Program-made: the position numbers and the translations under genes | From: GCA-2794515 sp034436155 | Lineage (GTDB): Bacteria > Chloroflexota > Anaerolineae > Aggregatilineales > Phototrophicaceae | Reading direction: 5' to 3' | DNA length: 64,000 nucleotides | NCBI GenBank assembly: GCA_034436155.1 | Contig: DAOTVP010000077.1 | Coordinates: 1 to 64,000 of the forward strand | In this document: positions 16,229 to 24,903 of the stretch, in pieces | Position numbering within the stretch: position 1 is the first letter of the stretch | How the letters are laid out: each line of letters opens with the position of its first letter | The notes under the pieces: generated by a model | What the model saw: only the letters and a program-made list of their open reading frames with translations | Told to the model about the DNA's origin: nothing | Database searches by the model: none

Positions 16229-18355
16229 ATGGCACAAACGACAACAACATCTGAACAACAATCGGGATGGAATCCAGCAATCTTGTTTCGGGGATTGTTG
16301 GGCGCAATGGCGATTCCTGCCCTCCATACCAGTTTGATGTTCACCGCATTCATCTTCGCAATTTGGACAAACTCGCTCACAGGGGTGAGTTATTTGCACG
16401 ATATTCCCGCCCCGCGGGGCATTGATATGCTCGGCGCGTTGTTATGGATTGTCCCGATTGCATCGCTCATCGGCTTATCGCTCTCGTTGTGGATGTTATT
16501 CGATGAGCGCGTCGCCAAGCGCAACTCCACCCTGATTATGATTGTCGGCGCAGTGGTGATTTTTTATTATCTGCTGTTCTTTTTGACCAACGGCTTAGAC
16601 GTGCATTATCGCATGTTATGGGGCTTTTGGTTTCCTCTCATTGGCGCGTTTGGATGTGTGATACAGGGTTTATTCCCGCGTAAAGACCCCGAATATACCG
16701 AGACACCCAAAGTGTTGGGCATCCCGACACCGATTGTCATCGTTGGGTTGACGATTGCCAACTTCGCCATTTTGCTCATCCTCGCCCATTGGGGCAATGT
16801 GATGAATATTTTGGGTGGATTGTTGGGGTTTGTCTTTAATCCCGATACCCGCGTGACCTCGCAAGTTATCGAATGTAGCGCCTCTGATGGGTGTAAATTC
16901 TGGCATCCGATCATCTATTCGGTGATTTTGGTCTTCGTTGTGGTCACGGGTTTCGCCTATACCACTTTGCTTGAGCGCAAATTGGTGGCGTGGTTTCAAA
17001 ATCGCATCGGACCGAATCGTGTGGGACCGTTTGGCTTGCTCCAACCCGCCGCCGATGGTGTGAAACTCATCTTCAAGGAAAATATTCTGCCCGCAGGGGT
17101 CGATAAATGGGTGTATCGCATCGCGCCTATCCTCAAAGCCGCGCCAACACTCATCGTTTTGGCGGTCATCCCGCTCGGACCGCCCATCGTCATCCCGTGG
17201 TTTGACGGCAATTTCTACCGCGTCCCGCTTGGACTGGCAGATCCTGGTGTCGGCGTGCTGTGGTTGCTGGCAATCACCAGCATCGGCACGTATGGCGTGG
17301 TGCTGGCAGGCTGGGCGAGTAACAACAAATACTCGATGCTCGGCGGTATGCGGGCATCGGCGCAAATGGTCAGTTATGAACTCAGCATGGGCTTGACAAT
17401 CGCCGTGCCTGTGTTGATTGTCGGCACGATGGCAATCGGCGCCATTGTTGATGCACAAAGTGGCTTATTCACCAATTGGTTGGTGTTCCAAAATCCGTTG
17501 GCGGCGGGCATTTTAATCATCGCCCTCATCGCAGAGACCAACCGCGCCCCCTTCGATTTGCCCGAAGCCGAACAAGAACTCACCGCAGGTTATATGACCG
17601 AATATAGCGGGATGAAATTCGCCCTGTTCATGATGGCGGAATATTTGGGCATGATCGCCGTGAGCCTCATCGCTGTTTCGTTGTTCTTCGGTGGGTATCA
17701 TGATGGTTTCGGTTTGGTCGATAGTTTCCCGATTTTGGGCATTTTCGTCATCATCGGCAAAGTGGTCTTATGTTTGGCGGGTTTTGTGTGGATACGCGCC
17801 ACTTTGCCCCGTATCCGTTATGACCGCCTGATGAATTTCGGCTGGAAGGTCATGTTGCCATTGGCGTTGTTGTCGGTGGTGTGGTCGGCGATTGCCGTGT
17901 TGATTGGCGAAGAATTCGGTCCAACGGCGTATATCATCGTCTCTGGTGTGATGTTCGTGGCAGTTTTGGCGGGGTCGGTGTTCTTCTTAGGCAAACCCAC
18001 CCGCGAAGACGTTCTGAATGCTGTTGAAGATGACCCCGTGATTACAGGTGCGGGCAACCCAATTATCAACGGCGCGATGATGACCGTTGGCACGTTATTA
18101 GCCGTGCCATTCGCCTTGTATCCGTTGGTCAAGCCGTTGGTCGATTTAACCTTGTGGTTTGCCTTTGTGCCACCCTTTGCGTTGTTATCGGTCATCCTGA
18201 CGGCATTACGCGGGGGCAAGCGTGTGAATTTATTCAATAGTCGGGTGCGCTTTAATCGGGGCTTGGTGAAAGTCTTGAAACCATTGACCAAACTTGCCCC
18301 AGATGATCCCAAACCAGAACCCGAAAATGCCCTGCCATCAGGCAGTGGTGATTGA
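16229..18355 (+). CDS. nuoH: NADH-quinone oxidoreductase subunit H, with long N- and C-terminal membrane extensions
   Basis: NuoH joins the peripheral and membrane arms and lines the quinone tunnel. The core, residues about 227-560, has the family signatures LLERKLVAWFQNRIGPNRVG, the acidic loop ETNRAPFDLPEAEQEL (436-451) and RIRYDRLMNFGWKVMLP. The protein has 708 residues, against about 330-430 in ordinary NuoH. The first 225 residues add five or six hydrophobic segments (about 26-46, 66-90, 100-120, 130-148, 165-187, possibly 190-203). After residue 560 three more follow (about 565-587, 612-635, 640-660) and a charged Pro-rich tail. I see no homology of the extensions to a known subunit. 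The 5' extension is preceded by GAAGGATAG and is continuous in frame. Confidence 0.93.
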   Translation: MAQTTTTSEQQSGWNPAILFRGLLGAMAIPALHTSLMFTAFIFAIWTNSLTGVSYLHDIPAPRGIDMLGALLWIVPIASLIGLSLSLWMLFDERVAKRNSTLIMIVGAVVIFYYLLFFLTNGLDVHYRMLWGFWFPLIGAFGCVIQGLFPRKDPEYTETPKVLGIPTPIVIVGLTIANFAILLILAHWGNVMNILGGLLGFVFNPDTRVTSQVIECSASDGCKFWHPIIYSVILVFVVVTGFAYTTLLERKLVAWFQNRIGPNRVGPFGLLQPAADGVKLIFKENILPAGVDKWVYRIAPILKAAPTLIVLAVIPLGPPIVIPWFDGNFYRVPLGLADPGVGVLWLLAITSIGTYGVVLAGWASNNKYSMLGGMRASAQMVSYELSMGLTIAVPVLIVGTMAIGAIVDAQSGLFTNWLVFQNPLAAGILIIALIAETNRAPFDLPEAEQELTAGYMTEYSGMKFALFMMAEYLGMIAVSLIAVSLFFGGYHDGFGLVDSFPILGIFVIIGKVVLCLAGFVWIRATLPRIRYDRLMNFGWKVMLPLALLSVVWSAIAVLIGEEFGPTAYIIVSGVMFVAVLAGSVFFLGKPTREDVLNAVEDDPVITGAGNPIINGAMMTVGTLLAVPFALYPLVKPLVDLTLWFAFVPPFALLSVILTALRGGKRVNLFNSRVRFNRGLVKVLKPLTKLAPDDPKPEPENALPSGSGD

Positions 18356-18374
18356 TTGAGGAGGATGGAAAAAA

Positions 18375-18869
18375 ATGAACATCATTCGTGGATTTGCGAC
18401 GACCTTCAAATATTTGCTCGAAGAACCCGTGACGCTTCAATATCCCGAACAAGTGCGCCCATTTCAGGCGCGTTTTAAGGGACGGCATCACCTGCGCCGT
18501 TATGATAATGGTCTCGAAAAATGTATCGGTTGCGCCTTATGCGCCGCGGCGTGTCCCGCCGATGCCATTTGGGTCGAGGCGGCGGAAAATACCGATGAAG
18601 CCCGCTTTAGCCCAGGTGAACGCTACGCCAAGACATACGAAATCAACATGCTTCGCTGTATCTTCTGTGGCTATTGCGAAGATGCCTGTCCCACACAAGC
18701 CATCGAACTCGGTCATGAACATCAACTGAGCTTCACCGACCGCCGTGATGCCATCTTCACCAAAGAGATGCTCATCGACCCGGTGCCAGAGGGCGGGGCA
18801 GATACCCCCCAACACGTCCCTGCGGGCGTATTCACACGCGCTATACCCGATATGCCCGCGCCGAAATAA
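18375..18869 (+). CDS. nuoI: NADH-quinone oxidoreductase subunit I
   Basis: A ferredoxin-like subunit carrying two [4Fe-4S] clusters (N6a, N6b) that pass electrons to NuoB. The ligand sets are C50/C53/C56 with C105, and C95/C98/C101 with C60 (CIGCALCAAACP and CIFCGYCEDACP). Length 164 residues. A strong GGAGG lies upstream of the ATG. It is the last gene before an intrinsic terminator. Confidence 0.96.
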   Translation: MNIIRGFATTFKYLLEEPVTLQYPEQVRPFQARFKGRHHLRRYDNGLEKCIGCALCAAACPADAIWVEAAENTDEARFSPGERYAKTYEINMLRCIFCGYCEDACPTQAIELGHEHQLSFTDRRDAIFTKEMLIDPVPEGGADTPQHVPAGVFTRAIPDMPAPK

Positions 18870-18876
18870 AATAAAT

Positions 18877-18905
18877 AAGCCACCGCAAGGTGGCTTTTGT
18901 TTGTA
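18877..18905 (+). terminator. Intrinsic terminator after nuoI
   Basis: Stem AAGCCACC (18877-18884), loop GCAA, stem GGTGGCTT (18889-18896), then TTGTTTG. It divides the nuo locus into A-I and J-N units. The 115 bp after it must hold a promoter for nuoJ; TAAAAT at 18969-18974 is a candidate -10. Confidence 0.7.
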
Positions 18906-19020
18906 AATCGCTTGTCGGTGTGTTATCATCTTGTGAGTTTCGGTATCGTGAAGGTATTCACTTTGTGTTAAAATGCACAACGGATTGCAAGACTAGCACT
19001 CACGTTGAATAGGACGCAAT

Positions 19021-20343
19021 ATGTCATTAGTAGAAATTTTATTTATCGGTGTAGGCGTGCTTGCAGTTGCCGCCGCCGTGGGGATGCTCCTCACGAAAAA
19101 AGCTGTCCATAGCGCGTTATTTCTGATTACCAATTTTGTGTGTGTGGCGCTCATCTACCTCATGCTCAACGCCCCATTTTTGGCGATGGTGCAGATTGCC
19201 GTGTACGCGGGCGCGATTATGGTGCTGTTCTTATTTGTTATCATGTTGTTGGGCGCAGAAAACCCGCGTGAAGACGTGCGCGAGTTCAAATGGCTCACCC
19301 CCACCACGCTCGTGCTGTCGTTGGGCTTTTTGGGGATTGTCGCGCTCGCCCTGTTGGGGAGCAACATCAATAACCAACCCACCAATCCGCCACAAGCCAA
19401 GTTGCGCTTTGTCAATGCCATGTCGGTGTATCCCGAAGCCGATTTTTATTTGGGAGATACGTTATTCATGGCAGGGGTGGATTTCGCCGAAAGTGATGGC
19501 GATGTGTTGCGTTTTACCTCGGTTGAACCGGGGACGTATGCTGTCGGGGTCAATTTGGCGGGCGCACAACGCAGACCGCTCCCGCTCGGCTCAGTGACGA
19601 TTGGTGAAGGCGAAACCATCACCCTGGTGGCGTATGGCGCACCTGGGACGGATGTGTTGCCAACGGTGGTGGCTGTGCCAGAAGATGTATCGGCATCGAA
19701 TCAGAATATCGGGCGCTTTACGGTGGTGAATGCCCATGTCCCCGCCCGCGATATTGCCATTTTGGATGCGGGCGCAGACCGCCTGATTAGCGGTGAAGAA
19801 GAAGCACTCGCCGCGCCTGTGGTGGTCGACTCGCTGGCGCTGGGGCAATATGTCAGCCTAAATAATGAATTGCCCGGTGGTCGCAATTGGGTCATCACCG
19901 ATGCGACACAAAAAGATGAGGTGATTTTGCGCCTCGCAGGGGAACGTCCGAATAGCCCGTATCAAATCGAGGCGGCAACTTCGTACTTGCTCGTTTTCAC
20001 CACCGATAGACAAGGTGATTTTGTGGTAGACCGCGCTGTGAATGTGGTGACATCACATGAATATGCGTTTGGTAGTCCACAGGCGCTTGGCTCGTTGTTA
20101 TTCATTGATTATGTCTTGCCTTTCCAGATGGTTGGTATTTTGCTCTTGACCGCCATGGTCGGCGCGATTGTCGTGGCGCAACGCACCATTTCTAAACCCA
20201 AACCCGGTCGCCCGACACGGCGTAAAGTCAGCCGTCCATTGACCAGCGTCATCACCAGCCAAACAGGGACGGATGTGTTTGTTGATGATGAAGTCCCGCA
20301 ATTGACCGCGCCAGAAGAAACCGCCGAACCTGTGGGCGATTGA
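19021..20343 (+). CDS. nuoJ: NADH-quinone oxidoreductase subunit J, with a large extracytoplasmic DUF4397-like insertion
   Basis: NuoJ is a five-helix membrane subunit, usually about 165-200 residues; this one has 440. Helices 1-4 are at about 4-24, 30-49, 53-78 and 93-113, with the pi-bulge type helix MVQIAVYAGAIMVLFLFVIM. Helix 5 is LPFQMVGILLLTAMVGAIVV (366-385), preceded by the usual LGSLLFIDY. Between helices 4 and 5, residues about 124-345 form two beta-rich repeats (KLRFVNAMSVYPEADFYLGD ... and GRFTVVNAHVPARDIAILDA ...), which resemble DUF4397 domains of surface proteins. By the known NuoJ topology this loop faces outside the cytoplasm. A charged tail of about 50 residues follows helix 5. 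Confidence 0.93.
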   Translation: MSLVEILFIGVGVLAVAAAVGMLLTKKAVHSALFLITNFVCVALIYLMLNAPFLAMVQIAVYAGAIMVLFLFVIMLLGAENPREDVREFKWLTPTTLVLSLGFLGIVALALLGSNINNQPTNPPQAKLRFVNAMSVYPEADFYLGDTLFMAGVDFAESDGDVLRFTSVEPGTYAVGVNLAGAQRRPLPLGSVTIGEGETITLVAYGAPGTDVLPTVVAVPEDVSASNQNIGRFTVVNAHVPARDIAILDAGADRLISGEEEALAAPVVVDSLALGQYVSLNNELPGGRNWVITDATQKDEVILRLAGERPNSPYQIEAATSYLLVFTTDRQGDFVVDRAVNVVTSHEYAFGSPQALGSLLFIDYVLPFQMVGILLLTAMVGAIVVAQRTISKPKPGRPTRRKVSRPLTSVITSQTGTDVFVDDEVPQLTAPEETAEPVGD

Positions 20344-20355
20344 TGGAGCATAAAA

Positions 20356-20658
20356 ATGATTAGTGTCGAATCGGTTGTTGTTTTAAGTGCTATTTTATTC
20401 ACACTAGGGGCGATGGGCGTATTGTTGCGCCGTAACGCCATTTTAGTGTTTATGTCGGTTGAATTGATGCTTAATTCGGCGAACTTGGCATTGGTGGCAT
20501 TTGCCCAACAATGGGGCGGGGCAGACGGGCATGTGTTCGTCTTTTTCGTCATCACCGTTGCCGCCGCCGAAGTCGCAGTCGGGTTGGCGCTGATTGTCGC
20601 CATTTTCCGCCTCAAACAAAGCATCAATATTGATGACTTACATCAGATGGAAGGGTGA
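20356..20658 (+). CDS. nuoK: NADH-quinone oxidoreductase subunit K
   Basis: A small membrane subunit with three helices and the two conserved glutamates of the proton path (SVELMLNSANLAL in helix 2, and the AAAEVAVGLAL glutamate). Length 100 residues, normal. It starts 12 bp after nuoJ and is followed by nuoL after 3 bp. Confidence 0.96.
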   Translation: MISVESVVVLSAILFTLGAMGVLLRRNAILVFMSVELMLNSANLALVAFAQQWGGADGHVFVFFVITVAAAEVAVGLALIVAIFRLKQSINIDDLHQMEG

Positions 20659-20661
20659 TTT

Positions 20662-23169
20662 ATGGCAACATTGGCGCAAATCGCACCATTTATCATCTTA
20701 TTCCCCGCCGTTGGTGCGTTCATCAACTTTTTCTGGGGGATGAAGATGGGAGACCGCGCATCGGCTTTGGTGGGCATCATCGCGTCTTCGCTGACGTTTG
20801 TGGTGGCACTAGGGTTGTTGAGCGCCCTCATCGCTAATGATTACAATCCGATTGTGGTGAATCCACCATTTTTGGATAATTGGATAAAAATCGATACGCT
20901 CGAAATTAGCTGGGCGACCCGTGTGGATACCCTCAGTGTGACGATGATGATGTTCGTCACCTTCGTAGGGACGCTCATCCATATTTACGCCTCTAGCTAT
21001 ATGGCGGGCGACCCACGTTTTTCGCGCTTTTTTGCGTATCTGAATATGTTCCTCGCCTTCATGCTCATCCTCATCACAGGCAATAACTTCCTGATGATGT
21101 TCGTGGGATGGGAAGGCGTGGGTTTATGCTCGTACTTGCTCATCGGCTTCTGGTGGGATAAACCCAACGACGAAGGTTGGAAAAATAGCAACGCCGCCCG
21201 TAAAGCCTTCATCGCCAACCGTGTAGGCGATTTTGGCGTGTTGATGGCGATCTTCCTCATGTTCTGGGCATTCGGCACGCTCGATTTTTATAAACCGGGC
21301 GAAGAAGCCAACCCCACCGCAGGCGCACATCACGGCGAAGTTCATGCAGAAGCCGAAACGCATAACGAATCGACAGATGAATCCCACACCACCGAAGAAA
21401 AATCATCCGAAGAATCGCATGAGAAAGCCTTTGTCGCTTTCAATGCAGAAGAGGGTGAAGGTGAGGGCGATGCACATGCCACCGAAGAAGACGCACATGG
21501 CGAAACAGATGGTCATGGCGCAGAAGCTATCACCTATATCGCCTACGATACCAAAGGTGTTGAATTGCACCAATTAGGCGTGTTTGGGCAAACCGCTTAT
21601 TATGCCAAAGTCGAAAAAGAGACTGGTGAGAGCAAAACATTTACACTCGGTCCCATCGAAATGTCATTCGAGGTGTTGCTCGTCCTGATTACGTTGTTCA
21701 TGTTGCTCGGCGCGAGTGGTAAATCGGCACAAATTCCGTTGTTCGTGTGGTTGCCCGATGCGATGGCGGGTCCGACACCCGTCAGTGCGCTCATCCACGC
21801 CGCCACGATGGTCACGGCGGGCGTGTATATGATGGTGCGCTCGAATATCATGTTCTATAACGCCGAATTGACATCGTTCATCGTTGTCTTAGTCGGTGGC
21901 GCAACTGCGGTTGTCGCGGGCTTTATCGCGCTCGGTCAATTCGATATTAAACGTGTTTTAGCCTATAGCACCGTCAGCCAACTTGGTTTTATGGTGGCGG
22001 CGGTTGGTCTTGGCGCGTATGTGGCGGCGATTTTCCACATGATGACGCACGCCTTCTTCAAAGCCCTGTTATTCTTGGGTAGCGGTTCGGTCATTCATGG
22101 TGTCGAACATGGGCATCATCATGCACACGAACACGGTCATGATGACCATCACGGCGATGATCATCATGATGAACACTTCGACCCGCAAGATATGCGGAAC
22201 ATGGGCGGATTGAGCAAAAAGATGCCCATCACCTATATCACCTATCTCATCGGCACATTCGCGCTGGCGGGGTTGTGGCCCTTCGCAGGCTTCTGGTCGA
22301 AAGACGAAATTTTAGCCGATGCGTGGCTGGTCGGGTTTGAAAAAGGTGAACTCAAAGGGTTCATCGCACTTGGGTTATTGATTGCCGCGGCGGGTTTCAC
22401 CGCCTTCTATATGTGGCGACAAATCGAGATGGTGTTTCATGGCAAACCACGTACCGAAGCGGCAGAGCAAGCCACCGAAAACGGACCTGCCATCGTGAAT
22501 CCGTTGATTATCCTCGCGTTTTTCAGCGTGGTGATTGGCTTTATCAACATCCCCACAGGCGCGGGTATCTTCGCGCTTGGGCTTGATGGTTCAATTGGCT
22601 TACACGTACTGGGTAATTTCTTGGAACACAGCATTTTCGCATCGGCATTCGTATTGCCCCCGTTCCAACCGCTCATTGCGCTCACGGCGTTGGGCATTGG
22701 TATTGGCGCGATTGTCTTGGCGCGTGGCATTTATGGCGGTGTCAAAGCCATTAATGCCGATGGCAAAGACCCACTCGAAGCTGACCCTGCGATTGGTGTG
22801 GTGTGGGCAGTCGCCCATGCGCGGATGTATTGGGATGAAATTTATTTCGCCCTGATTATCCGTCCGTATATGCGAATCGCCGATTTTGTGGCGAATGCGG
22901 TGGATTGGGTGTTCCTGCACGATTATTTCCACGATTCGGTGTTGCTCAAGGGGTATAAATCCATCGGGCAGTTGCTCTCTAAACCGATTGATTTGGGTAT
23001 TATTGACGGCGCGGTGAACGGCTTTGCTACACTTGCCCGTCGTGCGAGTGGCTTATTACGCAACGTGCAAACGGGTTATGTCCGCACGTATGCGTTTGCG
23101 TTGTTCTTGGGTGTGTTGTTGGTGTTGGTCTTGATGCTCGCGCCACTCATCACCAATGGTGCGAGTTGA
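20662..23169 (+). CDS. nuoL: NADH-quinone oxidoreductase subunit L, with His/Glu-rich insertions
   Basis: An antiporter-like proton-pumping subunit at the far end of complex I. It has 835 residues, against about 610-660 usually. Core signatures are present: MMFVGWEGVGLCSYLLIGFW, the lysine-bearing GKSAQIPLFVWLPDAMAGPT, and HMMTHAFFKALLFLGSGSVIH. Two insertions stand out. Residues about 212-330 lie between helices 6 and 7 and are very rich in Glu and His (e.g. ESTDESHTTEEKSSEESHEK). Residues about 480-508 follow helix 11 with a run of His and Asp (HGHHHAHEHGHDDHHGDD). Both could bind metal ions or protons. The C-terminal lateral-helix region is present. Confidence 0.94.
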   Translation: MATLAQIAPFIILFPAVGAFINFFWGMKMGDRASALVGIIASSLTFVVALGLLSALIANDYNPIVVNPPFLDNWIKIDTLEISWATRVDTLSVTMMMFVTFVGTLIHIYASSYMAGDPRFSRFFAYLNMFLAFMLILITGNNFLMMFVGWEGVGLCSYLLIGFWWDKPNDEGWKNSNAARKAFIANRVGDFGVLMAIFLMFWAFGTLDFYKPGEEANPTAGAHHGEVHAEAETHNESTDESHTTEEKSSEESHEKAFVAFNAEEGEGEGDAHATEEDAHGETDGHGAEAITYIAYDTKGVELHQLGVFGQTAYYAKVEKETGESKTFTLGPIEMSFEVLLVLITLFMLLGASGKSAQIPLFVWLPDAMAGPTPVSALIHAATMVTAGVYMMVRSNIMFYNAELTSFIVVLVGGATAVVAGFIALGQFDIKRVLAYSTVSQLGFMVAAVGLGAYVAAIFHMMTHAFFKALLFLGSGSVIHGVEHGHHHAHEHGHDDHHGDDHHDEHFDPQDMRNMGGLSKKMPITYITYLIGTFALAGLWPFAGFWSKDEILADAWLVGFEKGELKGFIALGLLIAAAGFTAFYMWRQIEMVFHGKPRTEAAEQATENGPAIVNPLIILAFFSVVIGFINIPTGAGIFALGLDGSIGLHVLGNFLEHSIFASAFVLPPFQPLIALTALGIGIGAIVLARGIYGGVKAINADGKDPLEADPAIGVVWAVAHARMYWDEIYFALIIRPYMRIADFVANAVDWVFLHDYFHDSVLLKGYKSIGQLLSKPIDLGIIDGAVNGFATLARRASGLLRNVQTGYVRTYAFALFLGVLLVLVLMLAPLITNGAS

Positions 23170-23204
23170 TAGTGAGAATCATCCTATAGAGGGAGAAAGT
23201 TTTT

Positions 23205-24755
23205 ATGGAAAGTTTATCGCTCACGACCATCACGCTCTTTTTGCCGATGGTGGGCTTAACAATCTTACTGTTTTTGAATGAAGAAAAACAACAAGGCGCG
23301 ATTAAATGGACGGCGCTTGGCTTCACGATTGCCACCTTTGTCGCCTCGATTGTGATGGTATTTGGATTTGATTCTAGCAATCCCAATTTACAAATGGTGC
23401 AACGTAACGACTGGTTGCCTAGTTTGGGGATTAGCTATTACGTGGGTGTCGATGGCATCAGCATGTTGATGGTCTTGTTGACCACCATTATCATGCCTGT
23501 GGCTGTCCTCGCCTCGTTCACCACGCATATTTTTGAAGAACGTGGACGGATGAAACTGTATTACATGTTCATGATGTTGCTCGAATGGGCGATGATTGGC
23601 GTGTTCGTGGTGCAAGACCTCATCATCTTCTACATCTTCTGGGAAGTCACCCTCGTGCCGATGTATTTCTTGGTCGGGATTTGGGGGGGGGAACAACGGG
23701 TGTATGCCGCCGTGAAATTCTTCTTATATACCATGGCAGGCTCGATTCTCATGCTCCTCGCCATTTTGTATGTCGGTGGCAACGCAGGCACATTCGCTTT
23801 GCCCGAAATTGTCGCTAAAGTGCAAAGTGGTGAACTCACCTTCTTGTTCGATGGTGTATTCAGCGAGCAATCCTTCTTATTCTTGGGCTTTTTGATTGCC
23901 TTTGCCATCAAAGTGCCTGTGTTCCCGTTGCATAGCTGGTTGCCCGATGCCCACGTACAAGCCCCGACTGCGGGTTCTGTCATTCTGGCGGGTGTGTTGC
24001 TCAAAATGGGTACGTATGGCATGATCCGCTTCAACCTCACCATGTTCCCCGAAGCAAGTGTGGCTTGGGCGCCATTCGTGGCGGCGCTGGGTGTGATTGG
24101 CATCATCTACGGCGCGTGGGTCAGTTTTGCACAAACCGACATGAAAAAATTGGTCGCCTATTCATCCGTCAGCCACTTGGGTTTTGTGGTGCTGGGCATC
24201 TTCTCGCTCACCCCACAAGGGATTCAAGGCGCGACCTTGCAAATGATCAATCACGGCATCAGCACAGGCGCGTTGTTCTTGATTGTGGGTATGCTGTATG
24301 AACGCCGTCATACCAAACTCATGGCGGCGTATGGTGGTATCTGGAAAGCCATGCCGTTGCTCGGTGGTATCTCGTTGGTGGTCTCGTTGAGCAGTATGGG
24401 CTTGCCCGGTCTGAACGGCTTCGTGGGCGAATTCACCATTTTGCTCGGCGCGTTGGGCAGTGATGTCCTCGGCTTCTTCTTTGCTATGTTCGCCACCACA
24501 GGCGTGATTATGGCGGCAATCTATATGCTCCATATGTTCCAAAAAGTGTTCATGGGCGAATTGGATAAAGAAGAAAACAAACATCTACCACAACTCTCAT
24601 GGGAAGAAGTGGCGGTATTTGTGCCATTGCTCATCCTAATTTTCTGGATTGGCTTGCAACCTACGGGCTGGTTTAATGTCATGGCGACCACCACCGAACA
24701 ATTGGTAGCCAACATGACCCCATACATCGCGCCATTGGTTGCACTCGCGCCATAA
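23205..24755 (+). CDS. nuoM: NADH-quinone oxidoreductase subunit M
   Basis: An antiporter-like proton-pumping subunit, 516 residues with about 14 helices. Family features include the conserved glutamate in FYIFWEVTLVPMYFLVGIWG, the lysine segment FAIKVPVFPLHSWLPDAHVQ and the second lysine region KKLVAYSSVSHLGFVVLG. Unlike NuoH, NuoJ and NuoL, it shows no extra domain. It starts 35 bp after nuoL, with GGGAGAAAG as binding site. Confidence 0.96.
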   Translation: MESLSLTTITLFLPMVGLTILLFLNEEKQQGAIKWTALGFTIATFVASIVMVFGFDSSNPNLQMVQRNDWLPSLGISYYVGVDGISMLMVLLTTIIMPVAVLASFTTHIFEERGRMKLYYMFMMLLEWAMIGVFVVQDLIIFYIFWEVTLVPMYFLVGIWGGEQRVYAAVKFFLYTMAGSILMLLAILYVGGNAGTFALPEIVAKVQSGELTFLFDGVFSEQSFLFLGFLIAFAIKVPVFPLHSWLPDAHVQAPTAGSVILAGVLLKMGTYGMIRFNLTMFPEASVAWAPFVAALGVIGIIYGAWVSFAQTDMKKLVAYSSVSHLGFVVLGIFSLTPQGIQGATLQMINHGISTGALFLIVGMLYERRHTKLMAAYGGIWKAMPLLGGISLVVSLSSMGLPGLNGFVGEFTILLGALGSDVLGFFFAMFATTGVIMAAIYMLHMFQKVFMGELDKEENKHLPQLSWEEVAVFVPLLILIFWIGLQPTGWFNVMATTTEQLVANMTPYIAPLVALAP

Positions 24756-24770
24756 CATATAAAGCAACTT

Positions 24771-24873
24771 TCCCCACCCCTGACCCCTCTCATACAATGG
24801 AGAGGGGAAATTTCATGGATTTTACACGACTCCCTTCCCCTACATAGTGGGGAAAGGGGCGGGGATGGGGGAG
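24771..24873. repeat. C/G-rich inverted-repeat element, family E, copy 2
   Basis: Two hairpins, CCCCTCTC/GAGAGGGG (24784-24791, 24800-24807) and CCTTCCCC/GGGGAAAGG around 24833-24857, lie inside imperfect inverted ends of the type CCCCACCCCTGACC / GGGGCGGGGATGGGGG. It separates nuoM from nuoN by 148 bp that hold no gene. Confidence 0.65.
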
Positions 24874-24903
24874 TGCCACAACATTTGACATGAGGATAAC
24901 TTT

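Noticed and set aside
16670..17458. Minus-strand open frame of 262 codons opposite nuoH
   Set aside because: A His/Asp/Arg-rich shadow of a membrane-protein gene; no recognisable domain.
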